Assembly (NCBI GenBank): GCA_946613955.1
Contig: CAMOGC010000053.1
Coordinates: 1-9,513 of the forward strand
Length of the DNA stretch: 9,513 bases
Source: an uncultured Clostridia bacterium
GTDB taxonomy: Bacteria > Bacillota_A > Clostridia > Christensenellales > Aristaeellaceae
Reading direction: 5' to 3'
A program made the position numbers and the translations under genes. Within the stretch, counting starts at the first letter, position 1; each line of letters starts with the position of its first letter. Positions 1 to 7,433 of this stretch are shown here, one piece after another. Under the pieces are notes generated by a model that saw only the letters and a program-made list of their open reading frames with translations, was not told where the DNA came from and searched no databases.

Positions 1-291
1 CTGCGGGCCAAGGGCGGCATGGGCAAGGCCCAGGCCGAGATCAAGAAGGCCGTGGACTGCGGATACTGGCAGCTGTACCGGTACAATCCGGCCCTGGCGG
101 CGGAGGGCAAGAACCCCATGACCGTCGACAGCAAGGATCCCACCGGCGACTATCAGGAATTCCTGAAGGGCGAGGTCCGCTACACTTCTCTGGCCCAGCA
201 GTTCCCCGATGCGGCCGCCACCCTGTTCGTGCAGCAGGAGGAGGACGCCAAGGAGCGCCGCGAGAGCTACAAGAAGATGGCCGCGCAGTAA
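1..291 (+). CDS. nifJ: Pyruvate:ferredoxin (flavodoxin) oxidoreductase, C-terminal 96 residues (5' truncated by window)
   Basis: The reading frame is open from base 1 and ends at TAA 289-291. The residues match the conserved C-terminal end of homodimeric pyruvate:ferredoxin oxidoreductase: an AVDCGYWQLYRYNP stretch, then EGKNP, a DSKDPT segment, a GEVRY motif and a charged helix ending in ESYKK. The whole enzyme is usually near 1,170-1,200 residues and oxidatively decarboxylates pyruvate to acetyl-CoA, reducing ferredoxin through TPP and iron-sulfur clusters in the cytoplasm. The cofactor-binding domains lie to the left of the window, so only the tail is seen. The gene is immediately followed by a strong intrinsic terminator, so it is the last gene of its unit. 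The family is clear; the gene symbol nifJ (por/pfo are also used) is by convention, not shown by this fragment. Confidence 0.9.
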   Translation: MRAKGGMGKAQAEIKKAVDCGYWQLYRYNPALAAEGKNPMTVDSKDPTGDYQEFLKGEVRYTSLAQQFPDAAATLFVQQEEDAKERRESYKKMAAQ

Positions 292-305
292 TTCCCGGTT
301 TTTTC

Positions 306-343
306 GGAATCGGCACCCCCAAAAAGGTGCCGGTTCCTTTTTT
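306..343 (+). terminator. Intrinsic terminator of the pyruvate:ferredoxin oxidoreductase gene
   Basis: A 12-base arm (306-317) pairs with 326-337 around an 8-base C/A-rich loop, with one G-T wobble, and is followed at once by six T (338-343). It starts 14 bases after the stop codon. This is a classical Rho-independent terminator. Confidence 0.9.
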
Positions 344-430
344 CGTGCGTATGAAAGAGTAGAGCCCCGGAAAAAAGCGATCCGCCCGGGGAAAGAGGCG
401 GAGGCGCCGGGGAGACAAGAAAATGGCTCG

Positions 431-436
431 GGAGGG
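431..436 (+). promoter_or_regulatory. Ribosome binding site deciding the start of the M4 protease gene
   Basis: GGAGGG lies 6 bases before ATG 443. The frame is open further upstream, to 209, but that would run through the previous stop and the terminator at 306-343. The Shine-Dalgarno site plus the signal peptide fix the start at 443. Confidence 0.85.
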
Positions 437-442
437 AAAAGC

Positions 443-3136
443 ATGAATATGATCGGGAAAAAGCTGATTGCCGCGCTTCTGATCTGCGCGATGATGATGA
501 CGCCGCTGGCCGGGCTGGCGGAAACGGGGACGGCTGTGCCGGAAGCGGCTGCGGCGGAAACGGCCGCGGCGGGAGCTGACGCGCAGGAAGCAGCCGCGGC
601 GGCCGTGGAGGGCGAGCCGGTTTATCACCGGACGGAGGACGGCTTCGTCTTCTTCGTCGAGGGCGATATGACCGGGAAGCCGATTTCCGGCATGGCCGAG
701 GCGGAAGCCTTTCTGAAGGAAGCCCAGAAAACCCTGGGGGACGATCCCCGGGTGCATTTTGAGCCCTGGCGGGAGTTGACCGACAGCAAGGGAAACCATA
801 CCTATATCTTCCAGCAGATGTACGACGAGACCACCGTTTCCGGCGGCGCGGTCAAGATCGTGACGGACGGAGAGGGAAAAATGCTGGGCCTGATCCGCAG
901 CATCGAGCAGGATCTGCCGGATGCGCAGGAAGGCGAGGGGATCGACGCTGCCGAGGCGGAGAAAAAGACCCAGGAATTCTGGGGGAAAAGCCACAACGGC
1001 GAGAAGCTGGAAATCCTGGCGGGAAAGACGATCCGGGTGATCCTGCCGGTGGTGCTGGAGATTGACCCCTATACCGACGAAAAAGAGGAAAGCCACTATG
1101 TGTGGGCGGTCTATTCGAACAATCCCGCCGCCGGCAAGGATCGGGGCTCCGAAATGCCCTATCTGGCCCACTATGTGACGATGAAGGGGGAATACCTCTA
1201 CAGCCTGCCCACCGTCATGCCCCAGGACGAGGCGTCCACCGCGGGCTTTGGCTCCGCCTATGTGTTTGAAAACATGGAGCCGGCTCCCTATACCGGGAAG
1301 GTGCGCTATTCCGACGGGACGGAGAAGGAGATCACCATCGACCTGATGCGGGACAGCAAGACCGGCGTGTATTACCTGGGCAATCTGGAGCGGCGCATCG
1401 TGGTGGCGGACTGCTATCCCTTCATTTATGAGAACGGCAGCCTGGCGCTGGAAACGAGCCAGGACAACAAGGACTGGAACAATACCAGCCTGATGAGCCT
1501 GTATCATTACTGCATGGCCTACGATTTCTATCGGGAGATCGGCTGGCTGGGCGGGGATGGCCTGGGAACCCCGATCCTGATCCTGAAGGACTTCTGCGAC
1601 AAGAATCACGAACCCATCGACAACGCGGCCTACGCCGGAAAATATCACGGATGGCAGCTCTTCCTTTCCAGCGGCGCCAACGACCTGGCCCAGTGCCTGG
1701 ACGTGCTGGGACATGAGTATACCCACTGTTTTACCCACTCCGTCATGACCTACAACGCCTACATGAACGATTTCGGCGCCATCAACGAGGCCATGAGCGA
1801 CATCATGGGCAATATCTGCGAAATGATGGCGGGAGACACGACCGATACGGAATGGTCCCTGGGGGAAAACGGCAAGCGAGGGGCCATCCGGTCCATGAGC
1901 GAACCGCACAAACACAATCAGCCCGCCTACACCTGGGATCTGTATTATCAGGCGAACGTCAAGACCCCCACGCCCTTTAACGACCAGGGCGGGGTGCACA
2001 CCAATTCCAGCCTGCTGAACCATGTGGCGTGGAGCCTTTGCGCCGAGGGCGGCATGCCCCTGGAGGAGGCCCGGCTGTTCTGGTTCGCGGTCGACTGCGC
2101 CATGGTGCCGGGGACGGATTATTCCCAGCTGGCGGTGCTGCTGCCCTGGGTGATGAAAATTCAGGGGCTGGAAAAGTATCAGGGCGCGCTCGCCCAGGTC
2201 ATCGACAAGACGAAGCTGGGGCAGAACGGCCTCCCCGTAACCCTGCCGGAGGACCGCGCGCTGGTCACCCTGACCCTGCCGGAGACCGACCTGTATCAGG
2301 ACGGAAACTGGAGCATGTTTATCTTCACCGTGAACGTGGACGAAATCATGAGTCGGGTGCTCCAGATGATCATGGGAGAAGGGGAATACGGCTCGGCCCT
2401 GGTGGAACTGGAGAAAATCCTTGGCATCAACCCTGTCAGCGAGACGGCGCCCGGGACGGAAGGCGGCGGATTGCTGGACGCGCTGCTGGGAAGATTGACG
2501 AAGAACGGGAAACAGAAAACGGAAACGGCCGGGGACCCGACGAAGACCGAGGACGCCGGGGATCAGACGAAGGCGGAAGAGAAGCCCTCCGGCTTTACGC
2601 TTCCGCCGGAGCTGAAGGATTGGATCCGGCGCAACCTGAAGGAAACCTTCTTCCTGGGGCATAACTCGGCCGGGCAGGACGGCAGAACCATCCGGATGGT
2701 CTGCCAGCCGGGCTATACGATTCCGCTGCTGGTCCGGCTGGAAATGTCGGACGACGGGAACGAGATGAAGAGCGCCGCCGTGGCCGCGTATCTGATGAAC
2801 CGGTGGGTCGACCTGGGCGGACCGATAAAGAAGGCCATGGAGATCGCCGGGGATGAGCAGGCCGTCCAGGCGTGGGTGGACAGCATCAATTTCGACGAGG
2901 TTTTCGCCGCCGTCATGGATTGGAAGAACCAGCTGGTTTTCCGGATCCCCCAGGGCGGGACGGTGGAGATTCCCGGAACGGGATTGGAAAACGTGACCAT
3001 CCTGGATAAGGAGTTCCTGGATGTTATGATGTCCAAGGAGGAGAACGCGGAAGCGAAGCCGGAGGAAAAACCCGCGGAGAACGAGGAAGCGAAGCCGGAG
3101 GAAAAACCCGCGGAGACCACGGAAGCGAAGCCCTGA
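443..3136 (+). CDS. Secreted thermolysin-like (M4) zinc metalloprotease with long C-terminal extension
   Basis: This 897-residue protein begins with a signal peptide (KK, then a hydrophobic core, cleavage likely after A26 in AGLA-E) and an Ala/Glu-rich linker. Residues about 95-210 resemble the FTP/PepSY propeptide of thermolysins, which keeps the enzyme inactive until maturation. The catalytic part carries HEYTH (H424-H428, zinc ligands and general base E425), the third zinc ligand in NEAMSD (E449, D453), and GGVHTNS with H519, the counterpart of thermolysin His231. The active site therefore looks intact, and the expected role is extracellular peptide hydrolysis. From about residue 595 there is an extension not typical of M4: a folded-looking segment, a Thr/Asp/Lys linker (about 690-716), a further domain, and a Lys/Pro/Glu tail of 12-residue repeats. 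No LPXTG or SLH anchor is seen. Terminators on both sides make it monocistronic; I found no convincing promoter in 344-430. Confidence 0.88.
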   Translation: MNMIGKKLIAALLICAMMMTPLAGLAETGTAVPEAAAAETAAAGADAQEAAAAAVEGEPVYHRTEDGFVFFVEGDMTGKPISGMAEAEAFLKEAQKTLGDDPRVHFEPWRELTDSKGNHTYIFQQMYDETTVSGGAVKIVTDGEGKMLGLIRSIEQDLPDAQEGEGIDAAEAEKKTQEFWGKSHNGEKLEILAGKTIRVILPVVLEIDPYTDEKEESHYVWAVYSNNPAAGKDRGSEMPYLAHYVTMKGEYLYSLPTVMPQDEASTAGFGSAYVFENMEPAPYTGKVRYSDGTEKEITIDLMRDSKTGVYYLGNLERRIVVADCYPFIYENGSLALETSQDNKDWNNTSLMSLYHYCMAYDFYREIGWLGGDGLGTPILILKDFCDKNHEPIDNAAYAGKYHGWQLFLSSGANDLAQCLDVLGHEYTHCFTHSVMTYNAYMNDFGAINEAMSDIMGNICEMMAGDTTDTEWSLGENGKRGAIRSMSEPHKHNQPAYTWDLYYQANVKTPTPFNDQGGVHTNSSLLNHVAWSLCAEGGMPLEEARLFWFAVDCAMVPGTDYSQLAVLLPWVMKIQGLEKYQGALAQVIDKTKLGQNGLPVTLPEDRALVTLTLPETDLYQDGNWSMFIFTVNVDEIMSRVLQMIMGEGEYGSALVELEKILGINPVSETAPGTEGGGLLDALLGRLTKNGKQKTETAGDPTKTEDAGDQTKAEEKPSGFTLPPELKDWIRRNLKETFFLGHNSAGQDGRTIRMVCQPGYTIPLLVRLEMSDDGNEMKSAAVAAYLMNRWVDLGGPIKKAMEIAGDEQAVQAWVDSINFDEVFAAVMDWKNQLVFRIPQGGTVEIPGTGLENVTILDKEFLDVMMSKEENAEAKPEEKPAENEEAKPEEKPAETTEAKP
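3049..3133 (+). repeat. 36-bp tandem repeat (about 2.4 copies) at the 3' end of the protease gene
   Basis: The unit starting GGAAGCGAAGCC recurs at 3049, 3085 and 3121, the third copy being cut by the stop codon. It is in frame and encodes EAKPEEKPAENE, EAKPEEKPAETT and EAKP. The copies are almost identical at DNA level, which suggests recent slippage or unequal exchange. The tail is probably an extended, charged spacer. Confidence 0.9.
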
Positions 3137-3168
3137 CCTTTTTCGGGGAAGAACGGAAGTTCGCCCCT

Positions 3169-3199
3169 TCGCGCGCGGGAAACCGCGCGCGATTTTTTT
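3169..3199 (+). terminator. Intrinsic terminator of the M4 protease gene
   Basis: A perfect 10-bp GC stem (3169-3178 with 3183-3192) closes a GAAA tetraloop and is followed by seven T (3193-3199). It lies 32 bases after the protease stop codon. Confidence 0.93.
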
Positions 3200-3257
3200 C
3201 GGAAGGAACCGGAGATTTCGCCGAAGGGAAGAAGGAAAAAATCTTCGCCGGAGAAAG

Positions 3258-3286
3258 GAAACAGGTAAAACCGGAACGAATATAAC
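3258..3286 (+). promoter_or_regulatory. Possible promoter of the SNF2 helicase gene
   Basis: TATAAC (3281-3286, 5 of 6 to consensus) follows GAAACA (3258-3263, only 3 of 6) at a 17-base spacing. It lies between the protease terminator and the SNF2 ribosome binding site, where a promoter is needed. The -35 is weak, so this is tentative. Confidence 0.35.
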
Positions 3287-3303
3287 CGGGTTAACAGCCG
3301 CGG

Positions 3304-3310
3304 AAGGAGG
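3304..3310 (+). promoter_or_regulatory. Ribosome binding site of the SNF2 gene, with two adjacent possible starts
   Basis: AAGGAGG is followed by TTG at 3319 (8 bases away) and directly by ATG at 3322 (11 bases away), in the same frame. The spacing favours TTG and the codon favours ATG. The choice changes the protein by one residue only. Confidence 0.8.
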
Positions 3311-3321
3311 GCGTTTTATTG

Positions 3322-6222
3322 ATGCAGACGGAAGACCGGGAGATCCATTTGCAGCGGGAGGCGTTAGCCCGCGCGGAAAGCCTGAGCGCCCTGGTGGAAC
3401 AGGGAATGCCGGCGGAGGCCAATATCCGCCTGGAGGTCACCCTGATCGCCCCCCGGCAGCCGGGGGACGGCCTGCGGGTCGGGCTTCGCATCGGCGAAAA
3501 GAAATGGTACGTCGTCAAGGACATCGCCCAGCTGCTGGAGGCGAAGCGGCTGAACCAGCCCCTTTCCTTCCAGAGCAAGTTTATCTACGAGCCTTCCTGG
3601 ATGCGGTTCCGGGAGGAGGATCTTCGGATTCTCCGGGTGCTGGAGAAGATGCTGTCGGTCGGGGAGATGCTGAACCGGATGCCGACCCAGGCGGACGCGA
3701 GGCTGATGCCCCTGTCGGAGCCCTTTGCGGAGGAGCTGCTGGAAACGCTGCAAAACGTGCCCATGCGCGTCATGACCGCGGATGGGGAGGTCGTTTCCTG
3801 CCCGAAGATGACGGAGTCGTCCCTGCCGCTGCGGGTGGAAATCCGGATGACGCCCCGGGGCCTTCATCTGATGTCGGCGGTGCCGGAGGGCATCGTCCCG
3901 ATGACGAAGAGCTGCGCCTACGCGCTATATCAGCAGCAGGCAATCATCGTGCCCCCGGAGCAGCGGCCGCTGCTTCGGATGATGCTCTCCCAGGAGCGGG
4001 AGGGGCCCATCTATTTCGATTTCCCGCTTGCGGCGACAGAGCAGGTGGTGGGCGAGGTGATCCCCTACCTGAAGCGCCGCTGCGCGGTGGAGATGAGCGA
4101 GGAGCTTCGGAAGATGCTGGTGCGCCTGCCGCTGCAGGCGCGGGTGTATCTGGATCGGGAAGGCAAGGGAATCGCCGCGCGGGTGGCCTTCCTCTACGGG
4201 CGGACGGAGCTGAATCCCTTTGCGCCGGCCCGGGAGAAGATTGCCCTCGAAAAGGGGGAAAAGCTGCTGCTGCGGGACGCGGAGGGGGAGCACGCGGTGC
4301 TGGAGATCCTGGCCAACGCGGGCTTCCGGGTGACAAAGGAGAACCTGCGGCTGATGAAGCCGGACGATCTGTTCGCGTTTCTGGCGGAGGGCGTTCATCA
4401 GCTGGAAAGCGTCAGCGAGATTTTTCTGAGCCGGGATTTCCGAAAAATGTATATCCGGCGGCCGACCCTGCGGGGCGGGCTGAAGATGGAGCGGGGCAGC
4501 CTGCTGCTGAACCTGAACCTGGACGGGGAGCCCACGGATGAAATCATGGGCATCCTGGAGGCACTGAGCCGGTCCCGCCGGTATTACCGGATGAAGGACG
4601 GCACCTTCCTGAACCTTTCGGAGATGCAGGGCTGGCAGGAGGCGGCGGAAAACCTGTACGAGGCCGCGAAAACCGACGGGGCGGATATGGAGCGGGACGC
4701 GCTGACCCTTCGGGGATACCGGACGGGATATCTGGCCCGGCTGCTGGAGGAAGCAGGGGTGCCCGTGGATATCAGCGACGAGGTTCGGGAAACCGAGGAG
4801 GAGCTGACGGGCAAACGGCAGCCGGCGCCGGCGCCTGCCCCGGGTCTTCCCCTGCGGGACTACCAGATCCGGGGATATGAATGGATGTATATGCTCGATC
4901 GGCTGCATATGGGCGGCATCCTGGCGGACGATATGGGCCTGGGCAAGACGATCCAGATCATCGCCCTGCTTCGGGCAACCCAATCCCTGGAAAGAACCAG
5001 CCTGATCGTCGCGCCGACGAGCCTGACGTATAACTGGCTGAGCGAAATCAACCGCTTCGCGCCGGAGCTGAGCGCGGTGGTGGTGACCGGCACCGCGGCC
5101 CAGCGGGAGAGCCTCTGGCGCCATGTTACCGAGAACAGCGATGTGGACGTCGCCATTACCAGCTATCCCCTGATCCGGCGGGATATCGGATGGATCGAGG
5201 ATTACGCTTTCCGGTTTGCCGTGCTGGACGAGGCGCAGAACATCAAGAACGCCGGCAGCATCGCCGCCTCGACGGTGAAAAGGCTGCGGGCCGATACCCG
5301 CCTGGCCCTGACGGGGACCCCCATGGAGAACGGCATCGGGGAGCTCTGGAGCATTTTTGATTTTGTGCTGCCCGGATACCTGCAGCCCTATCATGTTTTT
5401 CTGCGCCGGTATCAGGACGGCATGAACAGCGAGGATCTGAGAACCCGCATTCGGCCGTTCCTGACCCGGAGGCTGAAGCAGGAGGTGCTGGAGGAGCTGC
5501 CGGACAAGGTGGAAACCCGGCTGACCGCCAACATGACGCCGGAGCAGCGGAATGTCTATCAGGCGGCCATGGAGCGGCTGCGGCAGCGGGTTCGGAAGGT
5601 TATGACGGAGAAAGGCTTCCAGGGAAGCAGGATGGAAATCCTTTCCGCCATTACGGAGCTGCGGGAAATCTGCTGCCATCCCTCGCTGGTGCTGGACGGC
5701 TATACCGGCTCCAGCGGCAAGGAAGAGATGCTGCTGGAAATCCTGCCGGGGCTGATCGACGGGGGCCGAAGGGTGCTGATCTTCAGCCAGTTTACCTCCA
5801 TGCTGAAAATTCTGCGGCCCAGGCTGACGGAGCGGGGCATCCGGCATCTGTATCTGGACGGAGACACTCCCGCCGGGGAGCGGCTGGAGATGACCCGCCA
5901 GTTCAACGAAGGGGATACGCCGGTGTTTCTCATCAGCCTGCGGGCGGGGGGATCGGGGCTGAACCTGACGGGGGCGGACGTGGTGATCCACTACGACCCC
6001 TGGTGGAACCCCGCGACGGAGGAGCAGGCGACCGACCGGGCGCACCGGATCGGGCAGACGAAAAAGGTGGACGTGCTCCGGCTGGTGATGGGGGACAGCA
6101 TCGAGGAAAAGGTGGTGGAGCTGGGCGAAAGGAAAAAGGCCCTGTTCGACCGGCTGATTACCCCCGGGGAGTCCGGGCTGGCGGCGCTGACGGAGCAGGA
6201 CGTCCGGGAGCTGTTTTCCTGA
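3322..6222 (+). CDS. SNF2/Rad54-family helicase (DEAD/DEAH box, superfamily 2) without visible SWIM domain
   Basis: This is a 966-residue protein counted from ATG 3322. The first 490 residues resemble the bacterial SNF2-associated region, then a Pro/Ala linker (501-507) leads to a complete SNF2 ATPase. The motifs are LRDYQ (511-515), Walker A with DMGLGKT (537-543), DEAQ (636-639), LTGTP (663-667), the IFSQF motif of the second RecA lobe, RAGGSGLNLT (874-883), and the ATEEQATDRAHRIGQ segment with R906 and R909. All catalytic motifs are present, so ATP-driven translocation on double-stranded DNA is expected; the cellular role of these bacterial SNF2 proteins is poorly defined. Many relatives start with a SWIM zinc finger (CxC...CxH). 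None is seen here, and the upstream DNA holds a terminator instead. The gene stands alone between two terminators. Confidence 0.92.
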   Translation: MQTEDREIHLQREALARAESLSALVEQGMPAEANIRLEVTLIAPRQPGDGLRVGLRIGEKKWYVVKDIAQLLEAKRLNQPLSFQSKFIYEPSWMRFREEDLRILRVLEKMLSVGEMLNRMPTQADARLMPLSEPFAEELLETLQNVPMRVMTADGEVVSCPKMTESSLPLRVEIRMTPRGLHLMSAVPEGIVPMTKSCAYALYQQQAIIVPPEQRPLLRMMLSQEREGPIYFDFPLAATEQVVGEVIPYLKRRCAVEMSEELRKMLVRLPLQARVYLDREGKGIAARVAFLYGRTELNPFAPAREKIALEKGEKLLLRDAEGEHAVLEILANAGFRVTKENLRLMKPDDLFAFLAEGVHQLESVSEIFLSRDFRKMYIRRPTLRGGLKMERGSLLLNLNLDGEPTDEIMGILEALSRSRRYYRMKDGTFLNLSEMQGWQEAAENLYEAAKTDGADMERDALTLRGYRTGYLARLLEEAGVPVDISDEVRETEEELTGKRQPAPAPAPGLPLRDYQIRGYEWMYMLDRLHMGGILADDMGLGKTIQIIALLRATQSLERTSLIVAPTSLTYNWLSEINRFAPELSAVVVTGTAAQRESLWRHVTENSDVDVAITSYPLIRRDIGWIEDYAFRFAVLDEAQNIKNAGSIAASTVKRLRADTRLALTGTPMENGIGELWSIFDFVLPGYLQPYHVFLRRYQDGMNSEDLRTRIRPFLTRRLKQEVLEELPDKVETRLTANMTPEQRNVYQAAMERLRQRVRKVMTEKGFQGSRMEILSAITELREICCHPSLVLDGYTGSSGKEEMLLEILPGLIDGGRRVLIFSQFTSMLKILRPRLTERGIRHLYLDGDTPAGERLEMTRQFNEGDTPVFLISLRAGGSGLNLTGADVVIHYDPWWNPATEEQATDRAHRIGQTKKVDVLRLVMGDSIEEKVVELGERKKALFDRLITPGESGLAALTEQDVRELFS

Positions 6223-6316
6223 GGCCCGCGGAGCGTTGCCCGGGTTTTCCCCCGGCGTGCAGGCTTTTCCGTCTCCTCCGGCCCATCGCTGCCGGAGACA
6301 AAAAAAGGAATAATGG

Positions 6317-6344
6317 AAAAAGTGGGCAGGCTGCCCACTTTTTT
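6317..6344 (+). terminator. Intrinsic terminator of the SNF2 helicase gene
   Basis: AAAAAGTGGGC (6317-6327) pairs perfectly with 6333-6343 around a 5-base loop, ending in six T (6339-6344). The A-tract on the left would also let it act on the minus strand. A weaker GC hairpin (about 6270-6300) sits between the stop codon and this site. Confidence 0.88.
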
Positions 6345-6359
6345 ATTGGAAAGAAGGGG

Positions 6360-6500
6360 TAGAATCATTCCGAAATGATCAGTTCGCCATAGGCCCCATC
6401 CTTCGCCCGGCCAAGGATTTTTCTCGCCGGATGCCGCTGCGCTCTTCCGGCTGATTCCCGGGGCTCTGCCCGCGAACAGGAATGACAGGAGGTACAGAAG
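6360..6500 (+). promoter_or_regulatory. Structured leader of the proline-rich exported protein gene
   Basis: TAGAAT (6360-6365) could be a -10 box, but no good -35 is present. A 6-bp dyad (6364-6369 with 6374-6379) overlaps the end of that -10. Further on, ATCCTT (6398-6403) pairs with AAGGAT (6413-6418) and is followed by four T, which is terminator-like. A second stem (6426-6431 with 6446-6451) follows. The ribosome binding site AGGAGG (6487-6492) is 8 bases before ATG 6501. Attenuation is possible but unproven. Confidence 0.3.
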
Positions 6501-7169
6501 ATGAAGAAGTTGCTATCCGTGCTGATTCTGGTCGCGATGGTGGCGGCAGCGGTCTCCGCCGGAGCGCTGACCGTGCCCATTCCGGCGCCGCCGGTGATAC
6601 CCAACATCCCGGCTCCGCCCGTGGTTCCGAATATCCCTGCTCCGCCCGTGGTGCCGAACATCCCGGCTCCGCCCGTGGTGCCGAATATCCCGACCGCGGG
6701 AGGGACGACGGTGCAGACCTCGACGAGCGAAACTGCCGGCGCCTCAGGCACCACAGCCACGGCCGCCTCGGAGGCGGAGGGCCCGGTGCTTCCCTGGGCG
6801 GGCTATACCCTGCTGGTGAAGCAGGTGACGGATCGGAACGACCTGATCACCTATCCCTCCGTCTTCTTTTCCGCGGATGAGCTGAACGTGGTGGTGCTCT
6901 TCCAGGTCGCGGAGGGCATGATCACCTATGATTTCGCCAAGGAGCACATCAAGGAAATCATCCTGACGGACGGGAACGGCGCGGTTTATGCCTCCGGCAC
7001 CTGGGGGTTCCATGGCACCAAAGAGGACAACGATCACGCGTACAGCTTCGATATTCTGTTCAAATTAGGGGATCAGCCGGCCTCCGTTCTGGAGGGGGCG
7101 ACGGTCTCTTTGCAGGCGGGCGGCGCGGAGCCGGTCCCGCTGGCGTCGATTCCGCGCAAAACGGAGTAG
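6501..7169 (+). CDS. Exported protein of unknown function with four proline-rich 9-residue repeats
   Basis: I do not recognise this 222-residue protein. It opens with a clear signal peptide (KK, hydrophobic core, likely cleavage after A20 in VSA). Residues 27-62 are four repeats of I-P-A-P-P-V-V/I-P-N, which should form a stiff polyproline-like stalk. A Thr/Ser/Ala/Gly-rich linker follows (about 65-92), then a domain of about 130 residues with alternating hydrophobic strands, an FFSADELNVVVLFQV stretch and a GTWGFHGTKEDNDHAYSFDILF region, suggesting a beta-sandwich that binds a ligand or partner outside the cell. There is no lipobox cysteine, no C-terminal anchor and no catalytic motif. The start is fixed by AGGAGG 8 bases upstream. 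It is alone on its strand, convergent with the peptidoglycan-binding gene. Export is confident; function is open. Confidence 0.8.
   Translation: MKKLLSVLILVAMVAAAVSAGALTVPIPAPPVIPNIPAPPVVPNIPAPPVVPNIPAPPVVPNIPTAGGTTVQTSTSETAGASGTTATAASEAEGPVLPWAGYTLLVKQVTDRNDLITYPSVFFSADELNVVVLFQVAEGMITYDFAKEHIKEIILTDGNGAVYASGTWGFHGTKEDNDHAYSFDILFKLGDQPASVLEGATVSLQAGGAEPVPLASIPRKTE
6579..6686 (+). repeat. Four 27-bp in-frame repeats encoding IPAPPVVPN-type units
   Basis: Units begin at 6579, 6606, 6633 and 6660, each 27 bases. The first is the most diverged (VIPN, GCG/CCG codons). The last three encode identical peptides but differ at synonymous positions such as CCG/CCT and AAC/AAT, so the peptide repeat appears to be under selection rather than freshly duplicated. 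Confidence 0.92.
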
Positions 7170-7256
7170 CGGGCCGTCGCGCCCGAAGGTCGGGAAAAAG
7201 AGCTGGCTCTCCGCAGCCTCCCCCGGGGACGGCGGCGAACCGACAGTGATAATCGT

Positions 7257-7305
7257 CTGCCCCGCTTCGGGGCCGGAACGTTTTCATCCGGCGGAAGCGG
7301 GGCAG
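7257..7305. other. Strong intergenic stem-loop with alternative pairing, no U-tract
   Basis: CTGCCCCGCTTC (7257-7268) is the exact reverse complement of 7294-7305, and inside it GCCGGA (7272-7277) pairs with TCCGGC (7287-7292) around a 9-base loop. The left arm can instead fold locally as GCCCCG-CTT-CGGGGC (7259-7273). No T-run follows on either strand, so it is not a standard intrinsic terminator. It lies between convergent genes and could block read-through, protect a 3' end, or belong to a non-coding RNA. Confidence 0.6.
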
Positions 7306-7393
7306 TAATCTATGTGAAGAAGGAGGCCTCGAACCTCTTTCATTGTGCGGTCAGCATAACAGGCGTCCGTTAAGGGGAAGAAAACAATGGGTG

Positions 7394-7427
7394 AAAACCG
7401 GCTGAATTCTTCGAAAAGATTCTCCGG
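7394..7427 (-). terminator. Intrinsic terminator of the peptidoglycan-binding gene
   Basis: On the minus strand the stem has CCGG, GAAT and CTT segments closing a TTCG tetraloop, with small bulges, and runs 7427 to 7398 followed by four T (complement of 7394-7397). It begins 6 bases after the stop codon. The short T-run makes it moderate in strength. Confidence 0.55.
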
Positions 7428-7433
7428 CGCGCT

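Noticed and set aside
209..442. Upstream extension of the protease frame
   Set aside because: It would overlap the previous gene and run through its terminator. The signal peptide and GGAGGG place the start at 443.
41..2662. Long minus-strand open frame of 873 codons opposite the protease
   Set aside because: It overlaps the well-supported pyruvate:ferredoxin oxidoreductase and M4 protease genes, has Arg/Pro/His-rich composition typical of antisense frames in GC-rich DNA, and crosses a terminator.
3925..6045. Minus-strand open frame of 706 codons opposite the SNF2 gene
   Set aside because: It is antisense to conserved helicase motifs, shows no recognisable domain and has skewed His/Gln/Pro composition.
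7318..7340. TTCGA-type T-loop-like sequence on the minus strand, considered as a tRNA end
   Set aside because: Only a 4-bp arm forms, and no acceptor, anticodon or D arm can be found around it.
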